From: an uncultured Chloracidobacterium sp.
GTDB lineage: Bacteria > Acidobacteriota > Blastocatellia > Pyrinomonadales > Pyrinomonadaceae
Reading direction: 5' to 3'
Assembly: GCA_936914845.1 (NCBI GenBank)
Contig: CAKZGE010000004.1
Coordinates: 124,001-188,000, forward strand
DNA: 64,000 nt
Made by a program: the position numbers and the translations under genes. Shown here one piece after another: positions 45,635 to 51,796 of this stretch. The stretch's first letter is position 1. Every line of letters begins with the position of its first letter. The notes under the pieces are model-generated. The model was given only the letters and a program-made list of their open reading frames with translations, was not told the DNA's origin and did not search any database.

Positions 45635-47245
45635 TTGTCGCCGAAAGAATGGGTAACAGTAAGAACGAAACGGTTCAAGAACTGGTTTGGGGATTGGGAG
45701 GCATCCGAACGGCTTCGGCTAATTAGCGATTCCGTGATTCAGATCGCCGATGGAGATGTCTCGAAAGATGAGGCAGCGGAACACTATTACAACCTTCTAT
45801 CTACCGTGGAAAACGAAGCAGACGGGAAAACGATTCGATTCGTTAACTCCATATTTGGTAAATTAGCAGGGCATAAGGGCAGTTCACTTTTGTTTAGGAT
45901 CATTCCTCAATTCGATGACGTCATTCGTAAATCGCAGCCAATATACTTTGAGAACGAGGCAAATCCCAACAAACATACAAACATTAATGGGCATCGTAAT
46001 TATTTAGCTCAAGTTACAATCGATGGACGCGACTACTTTGTCAGATCGACTGTTCAAGAAAAGACGCCATCGCGTGGGCGGCGACCGGAGCAACACGGAG
46101 AGCTTCACTCGGCATTTATTTCCGATATAGAAATAATCAAAGCCGGCGATACTCCCGTCTCCTTCGGCATTAGCACGCCGACGACAGGAATCCCCACCGG
46201 CTTCGATAAGAGAGTAGCAGACTTTATCGCTAAAAGCAATGATGTTTCAAAGGTTGTTGACGCAAACGGTGAGCCGCTTGTTGTGTATCACGGGACAGGA
46301 AACCTTGACGGATTGAGTGAGTTTCGCTCAAATCTTACAGGATTAGGAAACGATCAATATGGAAGCGGTTTTTATTTTACAACCGATTCCGCCGAAGCGA
46401 GTTCTTATGCCACTGCGATAACGCCTAACGCCGCCGGACAGCCAAAGTTAGGCGGGGATACTTCGCCGGGTGTCGTTCCGGCGTTTCTAAACATACGCAA
46501 TCCTATTAACGCTGAAGGACATAATTTGTCAGACGTTGCCGATCTGACCGTAAAGCAGGCCGCAAAGTTCATCGCAAAGTCTCCTCGTATTATGGACGAG
46601 GAAGATTCACCGTTAGGTGATTGGTTTGAGAGTTACTGGGAAGGTGGGCCAGAACAATGGATGATTCAAGATGTCGCGAGTAATTACACGGGGCCATCGC
46701 TTATCCAGATTGAAAACGACTTTTTTGGGCAAGAAGGTGAAGCAACGGCTTTTCGCGAGGTTGTGTATGAAGTGTTAAAAAATGATGGGGTAACCCATGG
46801 TTTTGGTGGACTAAAAGAGCATTGGGTAGCATTCTTCCCCAACCAAATAAAGTCCGTCAACAATCAAGGGACGTTCAGCGAAGATGCCAGCATATTGAAG
46901 TCTGTCATTTCGGACGGCGGAAATTCGGAAAGCGTCCTTGATTCGTTGTATGATAACAATGGAGATATAGATTATGAGCAAGTTCAAAATGCCGTCACCG
47001 GAATCTTTTCGAGAGAATATAGAATTAGCAGGCTTGACCGGAAAGGAGAAAAAGGACGCATTAGAGGTTCTAGATTACTCGTTGGCTCATCCCTCATCAT
47101 TGGAGGAAGCGATAGCTCAGTCGTGGGGCAAGACGCCCGAAAAAGAAGAAATCGCGAAGAAGACCTCTTAGAAGCGTACGCCAAATCTCAAAACGCTTGG
47201 GTTGATGATATTGATAGTTTTCGATCCCCGCTCCGACGGGGATAG
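45635..47245 (+). CDS. Polyvalent-protein fragment with ADP-ribosyltransferase-like (ART-PolyVal) domain
   Basis: A 536-codon frame with three recognisable parts. FKNWFGDWE (about 14-22) is the hallmark segment of phage and plasmid polyvalent proteins. A middle domain (about 40-165) resembles LPD3-type nuclease-like modules (RIIPQFDDVIRKSQPIYF; NYLAQVTIDGRDYFVRSTV; GELHSAFISDIEI). An ART-like domain begins at KVVDANGEPLVVYHGTG (His in YHGT, about 219) and continues through GFYFTTDSAEASSYA and VPAFLNIRNPINAEG. No ATG or GTG precedes the first motif: the in-frame start is only TTG at 45635. So the gene looks 5'-truncated. It is visibly AT-richer than its neighbours, suggesting transfer. Beyond about residue 445 it overlaps another frame and repeat sequence. 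Confidence 0.65.
   Translation: MSPKEWVTVRTKRFKNWFGDWEASERLRLISDSVIQIADGDVSKDEAAEHYYNLLSTVENEADGKTIRFVNSIFGKLAGHKGSSLLFRIIPQFDDVIRKSQPIYFENEANPNKHTNINGHRNYLAQVTIDGRDYFVRSTVQEKTPSRGRRPEQHGELHSAFISDIEIIKAGDTPVSFGISTPTTGIPTGFDKRVADFIAKSNDVSKVVDANGEPLVVYHGTGNLDGLSEFRSNLTGLGNDQYGSGFYFTTDSAEASSYATAITPNAAGQPKLGGDTSPGVVPAFLNIRNPINAEGHNLSDVADLTVKQAAKFIAKSPRIMDEEDSPLGDWFESYWEGGPEQWMIQDVASNYTGPSLIQIENDFFGQEGEATAFREVVYEVLKNDGVTHGFGGLKEHWVAFFPNQIKSVNNQGTFSEDASILKSVISDGGNSESVLDSLYDNNGDIDYEQVQNAVTGIFSREYRISRLDRKGEKGRIRGSRLLVGSSLIIGGSDSSVVGQDARKRRNREEDLLEAYAKSQNAWVDDIDSFRSPLRRG
46974..47171 (+). CDS. Small acidic protein overlapping the ART gene in another frame
   Basis: A 65-residue frame (MSKFKMPSPESFRENIEL, then a helix with KKDALEVLDYSLAHPSSLEEAI) lies fully inside the 3' end of the ART gene, in a different frame. 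GGAG nine bases before the ATG is a good ribosome site. The protein is more gene-like in composition than the ART frame over the same bases, which there reads Arg/Ser/Gly-rich. It may be a separate small gene, for example an immunity protein or antitoxin for the ART toxin, or the true C-terminus of the ART protein reached by a frameshift. Confidence 0.5.
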   Translation: MSKFKMPSPESFRENIELAGLTGKEKKDALEVLDYSLAHPSSLEEAIAQSWGKTPEKEEIAKKTS

Positions 47246-47358
47246 GATGCAAAACTGAGAGCAGAGGGCGTTAAAACGCCCTTAGTTTAGTTGCCAACTA
47301 TCAACCACGTGCTAAAGCAACGTGGCTATTTGCCCTACGGGAACGCCGCGAACGCGGC
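47224..47358. repeat. Cluster of four intergenic hairpins
   Basis: Four palindromes follow each other: TCCCCG/CGGGGA (47224-47241), AGGGCGTT/AACGCCCT (47265-47282), CCACGT/ACGTGG (47305-47325) and GCCGCG/CGCGGC (47345-47358). The last codons of the ART gene run into the first. This resembles REP-type extragenic sequence. A 309-base open frame across the area looks non-coding. Confidence 0.6.
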
Positions 47359-47522
47359 TGGCGAAAGATCTAGTTTTTACGTTCCAAGACGACACCAAAG
47401 CCTGCCCGTTCCATACCGCAAAACAGGCCCTCGCAGCCTGAAAACAAGTCGATATCTGTTCATGTCTATTTCCGCTCAAACTCCGAAAAGATCAAGATCA
47501 GAATGTTGCAGCGGATACTTTC

Positions 47523-48572
47523 CTATTGAGGCTGTTGTTGCGAAAGGCAATGAAGAGTGCCGAGTCCCCATACGAGATCTACGGCGTGGATACCGATAAC
47601 TTTTCGACCGGGAAAGAATTCCGACAAAATGCCAAGAGCAGTGCGGTCGTTCGGATCGTTGAAGGTCGGTACGAGCACGGCCGCGTTTGTGATCAGAAAA
47701 TTTGCATAGCTGGCCGGCAGCCGCTGGCCTTTATGAATGACCGGTTCGGGCATCGGCAAGAATTCGGCCTGCACTTTTGAGCCATCCTCAAGTCGAAAAC
47801 CTTCCAAACGCTCGCGATTTTCCTCAAGAGGCCCATAGTTGGCGTCGGCCGGGTTCGATTCGCGGCAAAGCACGGCGGTGGTCGCATTTACGAAACGACA
47901 CAGGTCATCGACGTGGCCGTGAGTGTCGTCGCCCGCAATGCCTTTATTCAGCCAAAGAACATTGGTCGCTCCCAAAGAAGCGGCCAATATCGACTCGTAT
48001 TCTTCGCGGGATACGCCGGGATTGCGAACCTGCACTTGCGGATCGAGCAGGCATTCTTCGGTAGTAAGCAGCGTGCCGCGGCCGTTGACGTCAATTGCTC
48101 CGCCTTCGAGCACAAGCCTTTTGCCGTTGTGCACGACGGGCAAAAATTCTTTGCCGAGCTTTTTGGCGAGCTTTTCAGCCGCCTTTTCGTCTTTTTTGTG
48201 GTCGGGATATTTCGCCCAACCATTGAAACGAAATCCGGCGACTGCGGTTTTACCGCCCTTTTGCACAAATATCGGCCCGAAATCGCGCGTCCAACCGCGA
48301 TCGGTGGGAACGCGAAAAAATTCGACCTGCGAAAGATCAACGCCGGCGTTGTGCAGCAGCCGTGCGGCCTTGCGTTCGTGTTTTTCGTCCGAAACTATGA
48401 CGCGGGCCAACTCGCCGCGAACGATATTTCTGACGATCTCGACGTAAACGAAATGTATGGCGGCGATCTTGCCCGGCCAGTCGGATGTATTGTGCGGCCA
48501 AGCCACCCATGTCGCTTCGTGTGGTTCCCACTCGGCCGGCATTATCTGGCCGGTGTCGCTGTGTCTATTCAT
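47523..48572 (-). CDS. aguA: Agmatine deiminase
   Basis: A 349-residue enzyme of the peptidyl-arginine-deiminase-like family, converting agmatine to N-carbamoylputrescine and ammonia. Typical features are MPAEWEPHEATWVAWPHN at the start, FRVPTDRGWTRDFGPIFV, VLEGGAIDVNGRGTLLTTEECLL, and the His/Asp segment GIAGDDTHGHVDDLCRF. The nucleophilic Cys is near the C-terminus in GLGTLHCLSQQ (about 342). The downstream enzyme of the pathway is encoded 600 bases upstream in the same transcript direction. Confidence 0.93.
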   Translation of the reverse strand: MNRHSDTGQIMPAEWEPHEATWVAWPHNTSDWPGKIAAIHFVYVEIVRNIVRGELARVIVSDEKHERKAARLLHNAGVDLSQVEFFRVPTDRGWTRDFGPIFVQKGGKTAVAGFRFNGWAKYPDHKKDEKAAEKLAKKLGKEFLPVVHNGKRLVLEGGAIDVNGRGTLLTTEECLLDPQVQVRNPGVSREEYESILAASLGATNVLWLNKGIAGDDTHGHVDDLCRFVNATTAVLCRESNPADANYGPLEENRERLEGFRLEDGSKVQAEFLPMPEPVIHKGQRLPASYANFLITNAAVLVPTFNDPNDRTALGILSEFFPGRKVIGIHAVDLVWGLGTLHCLSQQQPQ

Positions 48573-48583
48573 CTTCGATCAGT

Positions 48584-49156
48584 TTAAGGCTCGGTCTCGA
48601 ACCAGGTATAGCGTCCGCCACGCCATCGCAAAATGCCCTCCGAAGCTTCGGTCGGAAATTCGATATAGCTGCCGCTCGGCCTATCTTTCTTGACGGTAAA
48701 GCCGAGGTCATTAGGCACTTTCTTTTTCTGAAAAGCAAAAACATTGGCCCGGCCGCGTAAAAGAACCGCCGACCCTAGTTTGAATTCGGCGGCGTTAAGC
48801 GAACGCCAGCCGCGAGCGGCATTATGCAAAATAAGCAGTGCCGGTTGGTCAAAATCGATCTCGTCACAGCAGGTCTGCGATGGATGACAGAGATATTCCA
48901 CCTCGATCGAGCGTTGTTTGAGCAATGCCATACCGCCGAGTTCCGGCTCTAGTTTGATCAGCACACTGGTGGCGATATCTTGTATCCCATCTTTGTTGAA
49001 ATCGCCGATCAGCGGTTCGCCAACCGCTTGCAGTCGGGTGTCGGATAGCTTATCGACCAGCTCTCTTACATCAGTTTGACCGGTTATGGCGTAAGCCGCC
49101 GCGCATATTAGAAAAAGAATTCGGCAGTATCGGACCGCCTTAACTGCTGGTTTCAT
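48584..49156 (-). CDS. Secreted protein of unknown function between the agmatine genes
   Basis: A 190-residue protein with a signal peptide (ILFLICAAAYAITGQ). One FG-GAP-like loop GDFNKDGIQDIA (about 50-61) suggests calcium binding. A Cys-rich loop (CHPSQTCCDE) and beta-like segments follow, ending YTWFETEP. It lies 11 bases upstream of agmatine deiminase and 16 bases downstream of the amidase gene, so it is co-transcribed with them, but a role in polyamine synthesis is not evident. Confidence 0.65.
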   Translation of the reverse strand: MKPAVKAVRYCRILFLICAAAYAITGQTDVRELVDKLSDTRLQAVGEPLIGDFNKDGIQDIATSVLIKLEPELGGMALLKQRSIEVEYLCHPSQTCCDEIDFDQPALLILHNAARGWRSLNAAEFKLGSAVLLRGRANVFAFQKKKVPNDLGFTVKKDRPSGSYIEFPTEASEGILRWRGGRYTWFETEP

Positions 49157-49172
49157 TCAGTATAGCTCCTCA

Positions 49173-50060
49173 TCAATCGATAAATCGTTTGGTGATGTCG
49201 CCGTAAGCATCTATGCGGCGGTCGCGGAGGAACGGCCATCCGCGACGCACTTCTTCGATGCGGGCCGGGTCGATCTCGCCGATAACGACCGTTTCGCTTT
49301 CGGTATCGGCTTCGGCTACTATGACGCCAAAAGGATCGCTCAAGAATGTGCTGCCCCAAAATTGAATGCCCGGTGTGTCCGGCACCGTTACTTCGTGGCC
49401 GACACGGTTAACACCGGCAATATAAACGCCGTTGGCGATGGAGTGTGAACGCTGGATCGTACGCCATGCCTCGCGTTGTTCCACGCCGTATTTATCTTTT
49501 TCATACGGATGCCAGCCGATAGCCGTCGGGTAAAACAGAACCTCGGCTCCGCGAAGGGCAGTCAGCCGGGCACCTTCAGGATACCACTGGTCCCAGCAGA
49601 TGAGAGTGCCGATGCGGCCGTGGTCGGTATCAAAAGCCTTAAAGCCCAGGTCGCCGGGCGTGAAATAGAATTTTTCGTAATACGCCGGGTCGTCCGGAAT
49701 ATGCATTTTGCGATAAACCCCGGCGATCGGTTCGCCAGGTTTTATCAAGATCAAAGTGTTGTGATAAAGACCGAGAGCGCGTTTTTCAAAGATAGGAGCG
49801 ATGATCGTCGCGCCGCTTTTATCAGCTACTGATGACAATGCCTTGGCGGAAGGCCCGTCAAGCGGTTCCGCCAGATCGAAAAGCTTAGCATCTTCTTTTT
49901 GACAAAAATACTGCGAACGAAACATCTCCGGCAGACAGATAACCTGTGCTCCGCGGCCGGCGGCCTCTTCGACAAATTCAACGGCTCTCTTCAAATTGGC
50001 ATCGACATCTTCGCCCATTGCCATCTGCACCAAACCGACCTTATACGCTTTGTTTGACAT
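49173..50060 (-). CDS. aguB: N-carbamoylputrescine amidase
   Basis: A 295-residue nitrilase-superfamily enzyme hydrolysing N-carbamoylputrescine to putrescine, CO2 and ammonia. The catalytic triad is Glu45 in VICLPEMFRSQYF, Lys118 in VYRKMHIPD and Cys155 in GTLICWDQWYPEGAR. TAIGWHPYEK is typical of the plant/bacterial AguB branch. The start at 50060 matches the family N-terminus; the longer frame to 50153 adds an unlikely leader. No clear ribosome site. First gene of the set with a secreted protein and agmatine deiminase. Confidence 0.9.
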   Translation of the reverse strand: MSNKAYKVGLVQMAMGEDVDANLKRAVEFVEEAAGRGAQVICLPEMFRSQYFCQKEDAKLFDLAEPLDGPSAKALSSVADKSGATIIAPIFEKRALGLYHNTLILIKPGEPIAGVYRKMHIPDDPAYYEKFYFTPGDLGFKAFDTDHGRIGTLICWDQWYPEGARLTALRGAEVLFYPTAIGWHPYEKDKYGVEQREAWRTIQRSHSIANGVYIAGVNRVGHEVTVPDTPGIQFWGSTFLSDPFGVIVAEADTESETVVIGEIDPARIEEVRRGWPFLRDRRIDAYGDITKRFID

Positions 50061-50252
50061 ACAAAAAGGATACATCGCCCCGCAATGTGAGGCAAAGTAT
50101 CCTATCGAAATGAAGCGCTTAGATCTTCGGCATTTGAAGGTGCTGCCGACCATTTCTTTTCCCGCTCGATCTAGTGAAACGGAGTTTATCAGCCAAGACC
50201 AAAAAAAGACCGGAAGGAGGTCCGACCTTTTTATTTTATATGACAGAGAAGT

Positions 50253-50717
50253 TCAAGCAAGAACCTCCTTTTCAATCTTTTTCGGACGGCCGCCGCGTTT
50301 GCCGTTTTTCCGGGACGCTGCTTTTTTCTTTTCGCTAGTTGCCGAACCGTTCCGGCGGGCCGCAGCTGAGGCCAGATACTCCTCTCCGATCAGGTCAAGT
50401 ATCAGCGGACCGACCCCAAGATGCTGGTCAAGAGATTCCCATTCGAGAGCGAATCCGAACCCAAGCGGCCTTACTTCTGATAGCTCTTCGTCAGTGGCGT
50501 TTTTTAAGCCTTTGCATTTTCGAGGATCGAATGAAAAACTCCAACCGCTAGCAAGATCGACTGTTACACGACCATTCTTATATCTGGCATAGAGCGCTCG
50601 AGGATCGTGTTTTAATGATTCTTCTCCTTGTTTCGAAGCTTCGGTAAACTGCCGGTCAAGATCGGACTTTGTGTATCCTAATCGTTCGAGGGATTCAATT
50701 GTCATTGATTTTTCCAT
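50253..50717 (-). CDS. DUF2442 family protein (toxin-antitoxin-like module)
   Basis: A 154-residue protein. The core matches DUF2442: NGRVTVDLASGWSFSFDPRK, then LRNATDEELS-like KNATDEELSEVRPLGFGFALEW and LDQHLGVGPLI. An N-terminal segment with LERLGYTKSDLDRQF precedes it, and a strongly basic Lys/Arg-rich tail (KKKAASRKNGKRGGRPKKIEK) could bind nucleic acid. It overlaps the DUF4160 gene by 23 bases. DUF2442 and DUF4160 genes are frequent neighbours, and such pairs have the layout of toxin-antitoxin modules. A direct function is not known. AT-richer than its neighbours. Confidence 0.75.
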   Translation of the reverse strand: MEKSMTIESLERLGYTKSDLDRQFTEASKQGEESLKHDPRALYARYKNGRVTVDLASGWSFSFDPRKCKGLKNATDEELSEVRPLGFGFALEWESLDQHLGVGPLILDLIGEEYLASAAARRNGSATSEKKKAASRKNGKRGGRPKKIEKEVLA

Positions 50718-50952
50718 GAATATTTTCCCAATGCCGTAGAAATTTCTCGTTGTTGGCAACCACTACCAGCAAAGCAGTGACGGTGTCTTGCTTGCTCATT
50801 CTGTAATTTAACTTTAATTCCGGTAATTTTCCTTTCAATCCAAGATCTATTACTACTTCTCCGTCAGCTTTGAAAACATGCACATGAGCCCGCATATGGT
50901 CATTCGGCCATATAACAAATCGAAACCTGCCATTTCAAAAGATAGTCGGCAT
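50695..50952 (-). pseudogene. DUF4160 gene with in-frame TGA at codon 6 (or a shortened gene from 50895)
   Basis: Read from the ATG at 50952 the frame gives MPTIF, then a stop (TGA, 50935-50937), then NGRFRFVIWPNDHMRAHVHV. That is the normal DUF4160 N-terminus: MPTI..., then ...R..iyp.DH.PPHVHV. The remaining 66 residues from ATG 50895 continue in the family's pattern (LNYRMSKQDTVTALLVVVANNEKFLRHWE). So a single nonsense change appears to have cut off the first 19 residues. Translation from 50895 would leave out the conserved WPNDH segment. No in-frame ATG, GTG or TTG lies between stop and 50895. A sequencing error is also possible. Confidence 0.6.
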
Positions 50953-50956
50953 AACT

Positions 50957-50985
50957 ATAATAACCTAACAGTTAGGTTTTCTCAA
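50957..50985 (-). promoter_or_regulatory. Promoter with palindromic operator in the spacer, DUF4160/DUF2442 module
   Basis: On the minus strand TTGAGA (50985-50980), a 17-base spacer and TATTAT (50962-50957) match the -35 and -10 consensus at five of six each. A perfect 17-base palindrome, AACCTAAC-A-GTTAGGTT (50962-50978), fills the spacer, where a bound dimer would block RNA polymerase. The predicted transcription start falls at or just past the ATG of the full-length DUF4160 frame. Confidence 0.7.
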
Positions 50986-51010
50986 GATTTTTTACAAGAC
51001 AGAGTATAAT

Positions 51011-51041
51011 AAAAGGGCCGGCCGCGTTTACGGCTGGCCTT
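51011..51041 (-). terminator. Terminator of the lpdA/PIN/RHH transcript
   Basis: On the minus strand AGGCCaGCCG and CGGCcGGCCC pair around TAAACG and are followed by TTTTATTAT. It lies just after the degenerate copy of the lpdA 3' end. Confidence 0.75.
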
Positions 51042-51084
51042 GTCCAAGGGAAGCAGTGACCGCCTTAAGACGGAACTCAAAACA

Positions 51085-51123
51085 CTATATATGGATCGTC
51101 AGGTAGTGGGTGCCTTCAGCGGA
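51085..51123 (-). repeat. Degenerate duplicate of the lpdA 3' end
   Basis: Bases 51090-51122 match 51801-51833 (the end of lpdA) at 29 of 33 positions, offset 711. In the lpdA frame the copy reads AEGTHYLTIHI-stop, against AEGVHDLTIHI-stop in the intact gene. It has no start codon and lies directly after the stop of the RHH gene, so the PIN/RHH cassette is bounded on both sides by lpdA end sequence. Confidence 0.85.
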
Positions 51124-51128
51124 TCTTC

Positions 51129-51365
51129 TTAAAGCTGGTCGTGTTCGTCCGGCTCTACATCAGGGGCTTTTGCAAGAATTTCGAGAGCTCGTTTCAAACT
51201 GCCGCGTTTCGCACGTTCCTCAAATGATTTCCCTGCTTCCCAACTCGATATCTGACTCGCTATTGCTATTGAAATGAACTGATCTATGGTAATTTCCTCG
51301 CGCTCGGAAATAGACTTTGCGTGACGCAGAAGCTGGTCGGGAACTTTGGTGCTGATCGTGGTCAT
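51129..51365 (-). CDS. Ribbon-helix-helix antitoxin-like protein
   Basis: A 78-residue protein. The N-terminal 45 residues (ISTKVPDQLLRHAKSISEREEITIDQFISIAIASQI) have the strand-helix-helix pattern of RHH DNA-binding antitoxins. The C-terminal acidic tail (PDVEPDEHDQL) could bind a toxin. It overlaps the end of the PIN gene by four bases (ATGA), so the order is toxin first and antitoxin second, a less common arrangement. It should repress its own promoter or neutralise the PIN protein. It ends exactly where the lpdA copy begins. Confidence 0.75.
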   Translation of the reverse strand: MTTISTKVPDQLLRHAKSISEREEITIDQFISIAIASQISSWEAGKSFEERAKRGSLKRALEILAKAPDVEPDEHDQL

Positions 51366-51796
51366 GTTATTTCTCCAACAATTGTCAAAAAATCTCTTGG
51401 TGTGACTAATTTTACACCAAACTTCTCTGCATTTGGAAAATCTTTTGAGTTGAAAGTAATCAGATAATCAACACTTGCGCGGATCGCAAGCTCAAAAACA
51501 AACGCATCTTTCGGGTCCCGAACCATGAATCTCCAAAGATAAAATATTTCATTATCTGATGCGATCGAACAAATGGCATCAATGAGATCGTCAACATCAG
51601 TTGTTGAAACAAAGTTTCTCATTTCCGGTCGCTTTAAAACGGCTTCATATTCAAACAGCAAAGGGGTTGAAACGTGTAGCCGCCATTTTTGATCCCTAAA
51701 CAAACTCTGCATCAACAAATTTGCCGCTCCGGTTTTAGAACGCAGAGCGGCAACTAACACGTTAGTATCTAATACTATTTGAACAGGCCGGGCCAT
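51362..51796 (-). CDS. PIN-domain ribonuclease toxin
   Basis: A 144-residue PIN domain of the COG1569-type 'putative toxin-antitoxin system toxin component'. Acidic active-site residues are Asp10 in IVLDTNVLVAAL, Glu in LLFEYEAVL, Asp in VRDPKDAFVFELAI and the final Asp in YLITFNSKDFPNA. It should cleave RNA. Its ATG overlaps the lpdA stop (TAATG), so it is translated by coupling to a housekeeping metabolic gene. The RHH gene follows with a four-base overlap. The module is AT-richer than lpdA. Confidence 0.85.
   Translation of the reverse strand: MARPVQIVLDTNVLVAALRSKTGAANLLMQSLFRDQKWRLHVSTPLLFEYEAVLKRPEMRNFVSTTDVDDLIDAICSIASDNEIFYLWRFMVRDPKDAFVFELAIRASVDYLITFNSKDFPNAEKFGVKLVTPRDFLTIVGEIT

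Noticed and set aside
47291..47599. A 102-codon frame after the ART gene
   Set aside because: Its sequence is made of hairpin repeats and the antisense end of agmatine deiminase, and its composition is not protein-like.
50935..50937. Selenocysteine reading of the TGA in the DUF4160 frame
   Set aside because: No selenocysteine insertion stem-loop is evident downstream and DUF4160 has no known Cys or Sec at that position; a nonsense change is simpler.
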